DNA from: RGIG6919 sp045531905
Lineage (GTDB): Bacteria; Bacillota; Clostridia; Lachnospirales; Lachnospiraceae
Length of the DNA: 64,000 nt
Reading direction: 5' to 3'
NCBI GenBank assembly: GCA_045531905.1
Contig: JAZSEY010000017.1
Location: 1 to 64,000, forward strand
Notes under the pieces: generated by a model
Databases searched by the model: none
What the model was told of the DNA's origin: nothing
The model's input: only the letters and a program-made list of their open reading frames with translations
Shown here: piece after piece, positions 34,487 through 43,396 of the stretch
How positions within the stretch are numbered: the stretch's first letter is position 1
Layout: each line of letters opens with the position of its first letter
Position numbers and translations under genes: made by a program

Positions 34487-35710
34487 ATGAAAAAGCCAGA
34501 GTTGTTAATTCCGGCAGGAAGCCTGGAAGTTTTGAAAACGGCAGTACGATATGGTGCGGATGCTGTATATATTGGTGGAGAGCAGTTTGGTTTGCGGGCA
34601 AAGGCGCGGAATTTTTCCAAAGAAGATATGATTGCCGGTGTAGAGTTTGCTCATCAACACGGTGTCAAAGTGCATGTGACAGTGAATATTTTAGCGCACA
34701 ATGAAGATTTGGCAGGTGTTGAGGCATATTTACAGGAATTAAAAGAGGTAAAACCAGATGCACTGATTATTGCAGATCCTGCAATATTCATGATGGCTAG
34801 AAGGATTGTACCGGAGATTGATATTCACGTCAGTACCCAGGCAAATAATACCAATTATGGTACTTATCAGTTTTGGTATGAATTGGGTGCCAAGCGCGTG
34901 GTTTCGGCTAGAGAGTTATCCTTGAAAGAAATTAAGGAAATTCGTGAGCATATCCCGTCAGATATGGAGATTGAATCCTTTATTCACGGCGCTATGTGTA
35001 TTTCTTATTCCGGACGATGTCTGCTTAGTCATTATTTTACAGGGCGAGATGCCAATCAAGGTGCTTGTACCCATCCATGCAGATGGAAATATGCGGTGGT
35101 GGAGGCTACCAGACCTGGGGAGTATTTACCTGTAGAGGAAACAGACCGGGGCACATACATTTTCAATTCCAAGGATTTATGTATGATTGAACATATTCCG
35201 GATATGGTAGATGCGGGTATTGATAGTTTTAAGATTGAAGGCAGAATGAAGACTGCACTTTATGTGGCAACGGTAGCAAGAACTTATAGAAAGGCAATCG
35301 ATGATTTATTTGAAGGTGTAGATACCTATCAGGATAACATGGCCTATTATCAGGAAGAAATTGCGAAATGCACATATAGGCAGTTTACAACCGGTTTTTA
35401 CTATGGAAAGACGGATGAAACAAGTCAAATATATGACAATAACACATATATTCGTGAATATACTTATATTGGTACCGTAGAACCGACTGAGACAACAGGG
35501 TTATATACCTGGGAGCAGAAGAATAAGTTCACAGTAGGGGAAGAGTTGGAAGCAATGTTGTTTGATGGCAATAATCTTTCTGTGCAGGTAAAAGCTATTT
35601 ATGATGAAAAAATGAGACCGATGGAAAGTGCACCGCATCCACAGCAGCAACTGTTTGTGGAATTGGATGCAGACCTTCCAAGTGGTACCATTATCAGAAA
35701 AAAAGGATAA
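34487..35710 (+). CDS. U32 family peptidase-like tRNA hydroxylation protein (TrhP/YrrO-like)
   Basis: The family signature ELLIPAGSLEVLKTAVRYGADAVYIGG opens the protein; SFIHGAMCISYSGRCLLSHYFTGRDANQGACTHPCRW supplies the conserved Cys residues (about 165-205). Proteins of this family (TrhP, YrrN/YrrO) act in prephenate-dependent 5-hydroxyuridine formation at tRNA position 34, and classical peptidase activity is doubtful. ATG 34487, with GTGGAG six bases upstream, is preferred to an in-frame codon at 34469 inside trmR. Confidence 0.88.
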   Translation: MKKPELLIPAGSLEVLKTAVRYGADAVYIGGEQFGLRAKARNFSKEDMIAGVEFAHQHGVKVHVTVNILAHNEDLAGVEAYLQELKEVKPDALIIADPAIFMMARRIVPEIDIHVSTQANNTNYGTYQFWYELGAKRVVSARELSLKEIKEIREHIPSDMEIESFIHGAMCISYSGRCLLSHYFTGRDANQGACTHPCRWKYAVVEATRPGEYLPVEETDRGTYIFNSKDLCMIEHIPDMVDAGIDSFKIEGRMKTALYVATVARTYRKAIDDLFEGVDTYQDNMAYYQEEIAKCTYRQFTTGFYYGKTDETSQIYDNNTYIREYTYIGTVEPTETTGLYTWEQKNKFTVGEELEAMLFDGNNLSVQVKAIYDEKMRPMESAPHPQQQLFVELDADLPSGTIIRKKG

Positions 35711-35715
35711 TACAC

Positions 35716-36336
35716 TTATGACAAGAGGGCACGAAGCTTTAGCAGTGCCTTCTTTTCTATTCTGGACACATAGGAGCGAGAAATGTTTAGGCTATCTGCC
35801 ACTTCTTTTTGTGTATGGGGGTGGTAACCTAAAATACCATATCGCATCGAGATTACTAACTGTTCCTGTTCATTTAGTGTTATGGGGATGCTTTCGTATA
35901 ATTGTTTAATACAGTCTTTTTGAATGAATTGGTTTGGAATGCTTTCGCTTTGATTATCTATGATGTCAAGTAGGCTGATTTCGTTTCCTTCTTTGTCGGT
36001 GCCGATTGGTTCATATAGGGAAATATCTCTTGCATTTTTCTTTTCTTGTCGTAGCAACATGAGAATTTCATTTTCTATACAACGACTGGCATAGGTGACT
36101 AATCGGTGTCCTTTTTCTATGTCGTAGGTATTGATTGCTTTAATGAGACCGATGGTGCCGATAGAAATCATATCATCGATATCCCGTTCCGGGGACATGT
36201 ATTTTTTTACAATATGAGCGACTAAGCGCAGATTGTATTCCACCAGTATATTTCTTGCAGAGATATCACCAGCTTTGTTTTGCTTAAGATAATACAATTC
36301 TTCTTCCTTTGACAAGGGCTTTTTAAATGTATGCAA
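35716..36336 (-). CDS. sigK: Sporulation sigma factor SigK, without pro-sequence
   Basis: Late mother-cell sigma factor. Region 2 (NLRLVAHIVKKY, DDMISIGTIGLIKAINTYD, LVTYASRCIENEILM), the SigK-typical linker EPIGTDKEGNEISLLDII, and region 4 (TQKEVADSLNISRSYVSRIEKKALLKL) are all present. It begins at TTG 36336 with AGGTG six bases upstream. Only 11 codons precede this before a stop, so the roughly 20-residue inhibitory pro-sequence of Bacillus SigK cannot be encoded. The frame is not split by a skin-like element. It is convergent with the U32 gene, five bases apart. Confidence 0.9.
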   Translation of the reverse strand: MHTFKKPLSKEEELYYLKQNKAGDISARNILVEYNLRLVAHIVKKYMSPERDIDDMISIGTIGLIKAINTYDIEKGHRLVTYASRCIENEILMLLRQEKKNARDISLYEPIGTDKEGNEISLLDIIDNQSESIPNQFIQKDCIKQLYESIPITLNEQEQLVISMRYGILGYHPHTQKEVADSLNISRSYVSRIEKKALLKLRALLS

Positions 36337-36367
36337 GAGGGCACCTGCTGGAACTTTTTTTCTATTT

Positions 36368-36390
36368 TATGTATGGTGATTGAAAAATGT
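36368..36390 (-). promoter_or_regulatory. Possible sigma-E/K-type promoter of sigK
   Basis: On the - strand CATACATA (36375-36368) resembles the sigma-E/K -10 (CATACAnT) about 30 bases before the TTG start, with an A/T-rich ACATTT upstream at a short distance. Mother-cell control of sigK is expected. The -35 is weak. Confidence 0.4.
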
Positions 36391-36464
36391 GCTTTTCCAA
36401 ATAGAATCCCTTTCGTCAGAATTACTAAAACAAGTTAATAATATCGCTGAAAAAATATTAATTG

Positions 36465-36493
36465 TTTTCATTTGTAATGTTTTGTGGTACAAT
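36465..36493 (+). promoter_or_regulatory. Promoter for the pilus operon (pilB-pilT)
   Basis: TTTTCA, 17 bases and TACAAT with an upstream TGG (extended -10), 40 bases before pilB, in the divergent gap with sigK. Confidence 0.65.
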
Positions 36494-36532
36494 ATAACAA
36501 GCTAAATTTATCAGGAGAAGAGGTATCAGAAT

Positions 36533-38248
36533 ATGCGACTAGGTGTTGGAAGAAAAAAGATTCGTATTGGTGATTTGCTGGTAGCGGCAGGAGCGATTAC
36601 AGAAGAACAGTTACAGGAAGCTCTGACTGCACAGAAAGAAACCGGACAAAAACTTGCGGAGACATTATTGTCATTGGGGTATATCAGCCGTGAGTTATAC
36701 ATAGCTACATTGACGCAGCAGTTAGGAATTGAGGCAATTGAATTAAAAGCATGTAAGTTGTCAGATGACATTTTGCATTTGATTCCAGAGCCTTTGATTC
36801 AGAAGTATCATGTAGTGCCAATTGGATTTGATGAGATGAATCCGAACGTGTTAAAGATTGCCACATCTGATCCGATGGATATTATTGCGATTGATGATAT
36901 TGGTATTGCAACCAATTATCAGATTGAGCCAATGTTTGCCATGGAAGATGATATTACTGAGACAATCGGAAAGTACTTTGGTAATCAACAGGCGATGGAG
37001 GCAGCTGAGGCATATCGTAAAGAGCGTGAAGCTGATATGTTATCAGAAGCAGAAGAAGAACAACTGAATGAAGATATTGAGAATTCACCTATCGTATTAC
37101 TGGTTAAACAGATTATTGAGGGTGGTGTAAGACAGAGAGCGTCCGATATTCATATTGAACCATTAGAGTCTAGTGTTCGTGTCCGTTATCGTATTGACGG
37201 TGCTTTGAAGCAGGTTATGAGTTATGACTACAGTTTGTTAAGTGGTATCTGTGCTCGTATCAAGATTATCGGTGGTATGGATATCTCAGAAAAGAGAAAA
37301 CCACAGGATGGTCGTATTACTATCATGGTTGATAGAAGAGAGTATGATGTCCGTGTATCTATTCTTCCTACTGTATACGGCGAGAAGACAGTTATGAGAC
37401 TTACTTCCAAGGACGGTCTTACAAAGCCTAAGAGTGCCCTTGGTTTCGGTCCACAGGAGTTAAAAGCCTTCGATGGTATCTTGAGTAATCCGCATGGTAT
37501 TATTCTTGTTACAGGTCCTACAGGTTCCGGTAAGTCAACTACACTGTATACTGCACTTAGTGAATTGAATACTGAAGATGTTAATATTATCACTGTAGAG
37601 GATCCGGTTGAGGCGAATATTGATGGTATCAATCAGGTTCAGACAAATGACAAAGCAGAATTGACCTTCGCGTCAGCTCTTCGTTCTATTCTTCGTCAGG
37701 ACCCGGATATTATCATGATCGGTGAGATCCGTGATGGCGAGACTGCTGGTATTGCTACCCAGGCGGCGATTACAGGTCACTTGGTTGTTAGTACATTGCA
37801 TACCAACTCAGCAGCCAGTACAGTAACCCGTTTGATTGATATGGGTATTGAGCCATACGTTGCAGGTGATGCGCTTGTTGGTGTTATCGCTCAGCGTCTG
37901 GTAAGAAGATTATGTACATGTAAGCAACCGCGTTTGGCTGAGCCACACGAAGTGAAGACGTTGGGTGCAGACCCGGATGATGATGTAGTTATTTATGAGC
38001 CACAAGGTTGTCCAATCTGTAATGAGACCGGTTATGTTGGACGTATTGGTGTATACGAGATTATGCCGGTATCCAGAGACTTGGCGGCTGTTATTGCAAA
38101 GGGAGCAACAGCAGACTTGATTGAGAAGCAGGCATTGAATGAAGGTATGATTACATTAAAGATGGGTGCTTCCAGATTGGTATTAGATGGAGTTACTTCT
38201 ATCTATGAGATGAAGAAGATTGTATACTCAACAGAAGATGAGTATTAA
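36533..38248 (+). CDS. pilB: Type IV pilus assembly ATPase PilB
   Basis: Hexameric ATPase that powers pilin polymerisation. There are N-terminal MshEN-type domains (IRIGDLLVAAGAITEEQLQEAL), then the secretion ATPase core with Walker A GPTGSGKSTT (about residue 327), an Asp box, Walker B and a His box (VSTLHTNSAASTVTRL). The zinc-binding pair CTCKQP (about 460) and CPICNETGY (about 492) is typical of PilB/GspE and absent from PilT. First gene of the pilus locus. Confidence 0.95.
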   Translation: MRLGVGRKKIRIGDLLVAAGAITEEQLQEALTAQKETGQKLAETLLSLGYISRELYIATLTQQLGIEAIELKACKLSDDILHLIPEPLIQKYHVVPIGFDEMNPNVLKIATSDPMDIIAIDDIGIATNYQIEPMFAMEDDITETIGKYFGNQQAMEAAEAYRKEREADMLSEAEEEQLNEDIENSPIVLLVKQIIEGGVRQRASDIHIEPLESSVRVRYRIDGALKQVMSYDYSLLSGICARIKIIGGMDISEKRKPQDGRITIMVDRREYDVRVSILPTVYGEKTVMRLTSKDGLTKPKSALGFGPQELKAFDGILSNPHGIILVTGPTGSGKSTTLYTALSELNTEDVNIITVEDPVEANIDGINQVQTNDKAELTFASALRSILRQDPDIIMIGEIRDGETAGIATQAAITGHLVVSTLHTNSAASTVTRLIDMGIEPYVAGDALVGVIAQRLVRRLCTCKQPRLAEPHEVKTLGADPDDDVVIYEPQGCPICNETGYVGRIGVYEIMPVSRDLAAVIAKGATADLIEKQALNEGMITLKMGASRLVLDGVTSIYEMKKIVYSTEDEY

Positions 38249-38287
38249 GATGAGATGCTAAGTTTGATATAAGGAGGACACATAACA

Positions 38288-39340
38288 ATGATTAACATGA
38301 AAGAATTGCTTGCGTTTGCAGTAGAACAGAGAGCTTCTGATATTCATATTGCAGCAGGTATTCCACCAAAACTTCGTATTCATGGTCGTTTGGTAGATGT
38401 TGAGGCTGACAAGATGACACCGGCAGATGTTGCAGCGTGTATTGGTTCTACCATGAATGACAGACACAAAGAAGTTTTAAGAAATAAAGGTGAGGTCGAT
38501 TTCTCTTATGCATCTGCCGAAACCGGACGTTTCCGTGTAAATGTATTCATGGATAGAGGTAACATGGCTGCAGCATATAGACGAGTTGATACTGAGATAC
38601 CAAGACCTGATATGTTAGGTATCCCACAGGCCGTAGTTGACTTATATAAGAAGAAAAGAGGTCTGGTTTTGGTAACAGGTCCTACCGGTTCCGGAAAATC
38701 AACCACCCTTGCTTCTATTATTAATAAGGCAAATGAGAATCTGACAGACCATATTATTACATTGGAAGATCCGATTGAGTATGTACATAGACACAAGAAG
38801 TCAGTTGTTAACCAGCGAGAGGTTGGTATGGATACATTAAGTTATGCGAATGCGTTAAGAGCCGCACTTCGTGAGGATCCGGACATTATCCTTCTTGGTG
38901 AGATGCGTGACTTGGAAACAATTTCTACAGCGATTACCGCTGCCGAGACTGGACACTTGGTATTTTCTACATTACATACAATTGGTGCAGCGAGTACGAT
39001 TGACCGTATTATCGACGTATTCCCAACCAGTCAGCAACAGCAGACACGTATCCAGCTGGCGATGATTTTGGAAGGTGTTATTTCTCAGCAATTGCTTCCT
39101 ACGGTAGATGGCAATGGTCGAGTAGCTGCCTTTGAGGTAATGCTTGGCTCACCTGCGATTCGAAGTTTGATTCGTGATGCGAAGACCCATCAGATTCAAT
39201 CAACGATTCAGACATCTAAGCAGTTAGGTATGATTACCATGGACGATTATCTGTATGATTTGTTCCAGGCTGGTACAATTTCGAGAGATATGGCACTTAC
39301 ATATGCCCAGGATCAACAGGCGATGCGTAAGAAAATGTAG
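38288..39340 (+). CDS. pilT: Type IV pilus retraction ATPase PilT
   Basis: PilT depolymerises pili and drives twitching and DNA pulling. It has QRASDIHIAAGIPPKLRIHG at the N-terminus, Walker A GPTGSGKST (about residue 130), EDPIEYVH and REDPDIILLGEMRDLETISTAITAAETGHLVFSTLHT. The AIRSLIRDAKTHQI helix near the C-terminus is the PilT-specific region. No tetracysteine is present, separating it from PilB. Its presence predicts retractile pili. Confidence 0.95.
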   Translation: MINMKELLAFAVEQRASDIHIAAGIPPKLRIHGRLVDVEADKMTPADVAACIGSTMNDRHKEVLRNKGEVDFSYASAETGRFRVNVFMDRGNMAAAYRRVDTEIPRPDMLGIPQAVVDLYKKKRGLVLVTGPTGSGKSTTLASIINKANENLTDHIITLEDPIEYVHRHKKSVVNQREVGMDTLSYANALRAALREDPDIILLGEMRDLETISTAITAAETGHLVFSTLHTIGAASTIDRIIDVFPTSQQQQTRIQLAMILEGVISQQLLPTVDGNGRVAAFEVMLGSPAIRSLIRDAKTHQIQSTIQTSKQLGMITMDDYLYDLFQAGTISRDMALTYAQDQQAMRKKM

Positions 39341-39397
39341 TTGCACAAGATGTTTTGTATAAATTTAACAAAATTTGTGGATTTTTACAAAAAATAA

Positions 39398-39426
39398 TTG
39401 CACTTTTTGTAAAATTAGTGTAATAT
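39398..39426 (+). promoter_or_regulatory. Probable promoter between pilT and pilC
   Basis: TTGCAC, 17 bases, TAATAT. It is about 100 bases before pilC, with repeated TTGTTCA motifs downstream. Confidence 0.55.
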
Positions 39427-39442
39427 CATGAATAGATACAAT

Positions 39443-39498
39443 TTGTTCACGAATTGTTCATAAATTAAAATTGATTTCATGTGCATTTTTGTGAACAA
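39443..39498 (+). repeat. TTGTTCA direct and inverted repeats upstream of pilC
   Basis: TTGTTCAC (39443-39450) and TTGTTCAT (39454-39461) are direct repeats 11 bases apart. GTGAACAA (39491-39498) is the exact inverted copy of the first. They could bind a regulator or pair in the mRNA leader. Confidence 0.5.
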
Positions 39499-39527
39499 TA
39501 CTATATCAATAAGGTTGGAGGAGTAAT

Positions 39528-40742
39528 ATGGCTCAATTTAATTACAAAGTCATCGATAAAGATGGCAAGAACAAAAAGGGTGTCCTCGAAGCCTCAAGTA
39601 CAGAGCAAGCATCTAATAAGCTGAAAGCGGAAGGCTATACAGTTGTAGATGTTCGCGAGCAGGGCTTGATGGACAAAGATATTCAGATTGGCATGAAGAA
39701 GAAAGTTAAGAGTAGAGATTTGAGTGTATTCTGTAAGCAGTTTGCCAGTATCTTGAATGCCGGTGTTACTATTATTGCGGCGTTAGATATGATTGCAGAA
39801 TCTGTTGAGAATCCTACTATGAAGCAGGCGTTAAAGGAAGCGCAGGCGTATGTAGAGAAGGGTGGTACCTTGGCGGATGCGTTCAGACTGAGCCCAAAGG
39901 TATTTCCGCCTATGCTAACAAACATGGTTGCTGCCGGTGAAGTTTCCGGTAGTATGGAGATTGCATTTAATCGTCTTTCTACCCACTTTGAGAAAGAGAA
40001 TTCTTTGCAAGGTAAGATTAAGAGTGCATTAACATATCCAATCGTAGTATTGCTCGTTATGTTAATTGTAGTAATTGTTATGTTGGTTGCTGTTATTCCT
40101 ACATTCTCTAGTATGTTTGCGGAGATGGGTGCAGAACTTCCGTTTGCTACACGTGCATTGGTTTGGTTAAGTGAGTTTTTAGTACAAAAGTGGTATTTAT
40201 GTGTAATTATCGTGGTTGCGATAGTATCATTTTATAAGTGGTTTGGAACTACAGAGACTGGCGATCAGTTGTATTCTACTATAGCTATTAAGGTTCCGAT
40301 TTTTGGTAATTTGACAGTAAAGCAGGCAAGTGCTCGTTTTGCTCGTAATATGAGTACATTGATGTCTTCAGGTATTTCGTTGATTGATGCCTTAGAACAG
40401 GTTGCTAAGATGTTAGATAATAAACTGTTCAGAGATGGTTTGTTAGATGCTAAGGTTCAGATTTCAAAGGGTATTCCGCTTTCAAAGCCACTTAAAGATA
40501 TGGGAGTATTCCCTGCCATGCTTGTTCAGATGGTTAAGATTGGTGAGGAAACTGGTAATATTGAAGATATGTTAGATAAGGTTGCTGACTTCTATGATGA
40601 AGAAGTAGATGATGCAACAACCTCTTTAACAGCGGCCATGGAGCCTCTTACCATGGTGCTTTTGGCAGGCGTTGTAGGTATTATCATCGCTGCCGTATAC
40701 GGTCCTATTATTTCTATGTATGACAACATGGATAACTTATAG
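39528..40742 (+). CDS. pilC: Type IV pilus inner-membrane platform protein PilC
   Basis: PilC/GspF family with two T2SSF domains (about 65-190 and 268-390), each with FCKQFASILNAGVTI / FARNMSTLMSSGISLIDAL. Three membrane segments are visible (about 167-190, 215-232 and 370-395), ending VVGIIIAAVYGPIISMYDNM. It forms the membrane base that PilB rotates. 404 residues, full length. Confidence 0.95.
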   Translation: MAQFNYKVIDKDGKNKKGVLEASSTEQASNKLKAEGYTVVDVREQGLMDKDIQIGMKKKVKSRDLSVFCKQFASILNAGVTIIAALDMIAESVENPTMKQALKEAQAYVEKGGTLADAFRLSPKVFPPMLTNMVAAGEVSGSMEIAFNRLSTHFEKENSLQGKIKSALTYPIVVLLVMLIVVIVMLVAVIPTFSSMFAEMGAELPFATRALVWLSEFLVQKWYLCVIIVVAIVSFYKWFGTTETGDQLYSTIAIKVPIFGNLTVKQASARFARNMSTLMSSGISLIDALEQVAKMLDNKLFRDGLLDAKVQISKGIPLSKPLKDMGVFPAMLVQMVKIGEETGNIEDMLDKVADFYDEEVDDATTSLTAAMEPLTMVLLAGVVGIIIAAVYGPIISMYDNMDNL

Positions 40743-40767
40743 GATAATACATAATATTAAGTTGGTT

Positions 40768-40802
40768 AAATTTTGTCAGCCATGAAACCACTGACAAATT
40801 TT
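40768..40802 (+). other. Hairpin between pilC and the major pilin
   Basis: AAATTTTGTCAG pairs with CTGACAAATTTT around an 11-base loop (one T-T mismatch). No clear T run. It may act as a processing or stability element that lets the pilin message exceed that of pilC. Confidence 0.55.
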
Positions 40803-40837
40803 AATAAAAATAATTAAAATAAAAGGAGAGAATAATT

Positions 40838-41305
40838 ATGAAGAAAATGAACAACAAAGGTTTCTCTATGGTTGAGCTTATTATCGTTATTGCGATCATG
40901 GCTATCTTAGCAGGTGCTATCGCTCCTACATTGATCAAGTATGTTAATAAGTCAAGAATGTCATCTGACGTTTCTAACGCTCAGACAATTGCTACATCTG
41001 TACAGTCTGCTTTAGCTAATCAGGCTGCCAACGATGATTTCCAGAACAACATTGCAACAGGCGGAAGTTATTCTGGTGCTATTTCAACTTTGGCTGGTAG
41101 CACAGGTTCATTTGGCGTTGAGTTAAAGGGTATCCTTGGTAACGCTCCATCTGTTAAGTATACAAAGGGATTAGAGTCTTCTCCTAAGTTCTATGTATAT
41201 ATTCAGTCTGGTGGATCAAGTGCTGACAAGGTAAAGGTATACGTGAAAGACAGCTCTAATGGTGAAATTGAGCTTTATCCTAATGTTAACGCTGCTTACG
41301 AATAA
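40838..41305 (+). CDS. Major type IV pilin (PilA-like), copy 1
   Basis: A type III signal (MKKMNNKG) precedes the cleavage site G|FSMVE with Glu5, then the conserved hydrophobic helix LIIVIAIMAILAGAIAPTLIKYVNKSR. The C-terminal head is about 110 residues and ends LYPNVNAAYE. The strong ribosome-binding site AAGGAGAG and the flanking stem-loops suggest high expression. It is closely related to the pilin at 55421, mostly over the first 50 residues and the last ten. Confidence 0.93.
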   Translation: MKKMNNKGFSMVELIIVIAIMAILAGAIAPTLIKYVNKSRMSSDVSNAQTIATSVQSALANQAANDDFQNNIATGGSYSGAISTLAGSTGSFGVELKGILGNAPSVKYTKGLESSPKFYVYIQSGGSSADKVKVYVKDSSNGEIELYPNVNAAYE

Positions 41306-41321
41306 GATGTAAGACTGTATT

Positions 41322-41352
41322 CTTAGGGATATCTTAGGATATCCCTAAGTTT
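41322..41352 (+). terminator. Perfect stem-loop after the major pilin
   Basis: A 12-bp perfect stem (CTTAGGGATATC with GATATCCCTAAG) and a 4-base loop, followed only by TTT. It acts as a terminator or 3'-end stabiliser of the pilin mRNA. Confidence 0.65.
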
Positions 41353-41751
41353 GATGAAATGAGATTTGTGCATTTTATGTAGGTTTCAACAAGTTTCATT
41401 TTCTTGTATTGGTAGGGGCAGAGGATGTTGTCCTCTGCTGTATGCCTGCCAAATTTTCATATTTTAATTATTTGATTTTAGAGCTAATGTAGAAACGCAT
41501 AAGCACTTGTCATTGGTGCTGGTGCGGGGATTGGCTTTTTTGCGGTCAGCGGTTTTTTGTTTTGCCGTTGGCAAAATAGGAGGCGCGACGTTATATTTTT
41601 AATGGCAGCAGCTGGCTTACGAATAGGCTGTACTATAACAAAATATTAGCAATGATATGGGGTTAACAGCTTGTAAGCTGGTACCTGAGTATGTATACAC
41701 AGAAGTATGACATACTTTATAAAACTACTGATTAGCGAGGGAGGCTATAAA
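41353..41751 (+). other. Long non-coding interval with several hairpins before pilM
   Basis: No plausible gene is seen. It holds GCAGAGGA/TCCTCTGC (41418-41425 with 41431-41438), TTTTGCC/GGCAAAA (41560-41566 with 41570-41576), CAGCT/AGCTG just before pilM, and a locally GC-richer stretch about 41510-41590. It may be a structured leader RNA of the pilM operon. I checked for c-di-GMP riboswitch signatures and did not find them. Confidence 0.4.
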
Positions 41752-43383
41752 ATGGCAAAGAATAATAAGGTCTTAACAATAGACATTACTAACGAAAGCA
41801 TTACTGTGTTAGAGATTACTGCCTCTGCAAAGAAGCAGACACAGATTCATAATGCGATTATTTTTGAGACACCTGAGGATGCTTATGAGGATGGAAACAT
41901 CAAGGATAAGGATAAGGTGGCAAGTGCAATTCGTGATAATTTAAATGCAAATGGTATTACAAATAAGAATGTTATTTTTGTTCTTTCATCTACAAAGGTT
42001 GTAAACAGAGAAGTTTTAATTCCTGCAGTAAAGCCTGGTAAGATTAAAGACATCATTAATGCGAATTCAGCAGAGTATTTTCCTGTTAATATAGACGATT
42101 ATATCGTTTCACACTCTGTATTAGAGACAGTAGTGGGAGAGGATAAGTCAAAACAGTTAAGAGTACTTGCTGTGGCAGCACCTACATATATGGTAAAAAC
42201 ATACTATGATGTAGCAGCAATGGCTGGTTTGAATGTAGTTTCTATCGATTACATCGGTAACTCTATGTTACAGTTGATTAAGACACAGACAAGTGCAAAT
42301 GCAACAACAATGGTTATTCAGTTAGGTAGTGATTCTACTGTATTGAATATTGTTAAGGGAGACACATTATTATTACAGCGTACAGTTCCATATGGTACCA
42401 ATGCAGCTGTAAATGAGGTTATGGATGAGAAGGGTGTAGACGCAGCTACAGCTATGACCATGTTACAGAACGAAAGAATGGTTACTGTTGATTTTGATGA
42501 AAATGCTGTAACAGGTGCGTTCCGTTACTTAATTAACAATATTGGTCGTGTTATGGATTACTATGCAACTAAGAATCCAGATAAGCCTATTGAAGAGGTT
42601 TATTTGACAGGTGATGGTGCGTTAATCCGTGGTTTGGATGGTTTGTTCAAGATTCAGTTAAATATTGCAACCAGAATCATGGATAGCTTATATAATGTTA
42701 AGTTTGATCCAAAGATTGATTTGAAGATTTATAATCCAGTATATTTGATTGCTCCAATTGGTGCGGCATATGCTCCTATGGGCTTCTCTATTGCTGCAGG
42801 TAAAGCCAAGAAAGAAGCTAGCGCAGGCATGGGAGTTGCTGTTTTTGCTTTGTGCTTGATTGGTGCTGTTGCCGGTGTTGGTGTTACATACTATATGAAG
42901 GATCAATCTCAGAAAGAGAAAGATAAGCTTAATCAGCAGATTGCTGCTATTGCAGAGATCGATCAGATTGTTGCTGATTATGATGCGGCTAAGGCAAAAT
43001 ATACAGATATGTACAATATGTATTCTATGACAAACAACTTAAATGAGAATTTGATTACATTTATTGGTAATTTGGAAGAGGCAATGCCAAGCAATATGTT
43101 AGTGCAAGGTTTCTCTTCGTCAGAATCAGGTGTAGATATTTCTGCTACAACTGATACATATGATGAGATTGCAGCATTTATCATTAATCTTAAGAAGATT
43201 CCATGTATTACAGATGCGTTTGTTAGTTCAATTACAGAGAAGAAGGATGAGACAACAGGTGAAATTGAATATACAATCGCTTTGAGATGCTTATATGTAT
43301 CTATGGTAGAAGAAGAAGACTTGAATGTAGTAGCAGAGGATGCAGCAACTGATAGTACAGAGGCTACTACAGCTGCACAGTAA
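41752..43383 (+). CDS. PilM-PilN fusion protein of the type IV pilus
   Basis: The first about 345 residues are an actin-like PilM domain (TIDITNESITVLEI, a cytoplasmic ATP-binding fold, IEEVYLTGDGALIRGLDGLF). A membrane segment (about 362-382), a coiled coil (SQKEKDKLNQQI) and a ferredoxin-like periplasm-type domain as in PilN follow. In most systems these are separate genes; here one chain links the cytoplasmic PilM to the external PilN-PilO layer. ATG 41752 with GGAGG is the start; the frame upstream is open but has no such site. Confidence 0.85.
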   Translation: MAKNNKVLTIDITNESITVLEITASAKKQTQIHNAIIFETPEDAYEDGNIKDKDKVASAIRDNLNANGITNKNVIFVLSSTKVVNREVLIPAVKPGKIKDIINANSAEYFPVNIDDYIVSHSVLETVVGEDKSKQLRVLAVAAPTYMVKTYYDVAAMAGLNVVSIDYIGNSMLQLIKTQTSANATTMVIQLGSDSTVLNIVKGDTLLLQRTVPYGTNAAVNEVMDEKGVDAATAMTMLQNERMVTVDFDENAVTGAFRYLINNIGRVMDYYATKNPDKPIEEVYLTGDGALIRGLDGLFKIQLNIATRIMDSLYNVKFDPKIDLKIYNPVYLIAPIGAAYAPMGFSIAAGKAKKEASAGMGVAVFALCLIGAVAGVGVTYYMKDQSQKEKDKLNQQIAAIAEIDQIVADYDAAKAKYTDMYNMYSMTNNLNENLITFIGNLEEAMPSNMLVQGFSSSESGVDISATTDTYDEIAAFIINLKKIPCITDAFVSSITEKKDETTGEIEYTIALRCLYVSMVEEEDLNVVAEDAATDSTEATTAAQ

Positions 43384-43396
43384 GGAGGGATAGATT

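Noticed and set aside
35726..35757. Terminator for the rnj-U32 operon within the end of sigK
   Set aside because: Only a 5-bp GGCAC/GTGCC stem with a 12-base loop and a broken T run; too weak to call.
35716..36336. Identification as SigE instead of SigK
   Set aside because: The linker DKEGNEISLLDII and ISRSYVSRIEKKAL match SigK; SigE has a different linker and carries its own pro-sequence.
41353..41751. c-di-GMP riboswitch (types I and II) before pilM
   Set aside because: The conserved GEMM segments (GGCAAACC, ACGCAAAGCC and the receptor helix) were not found; only generic hairpins are present.
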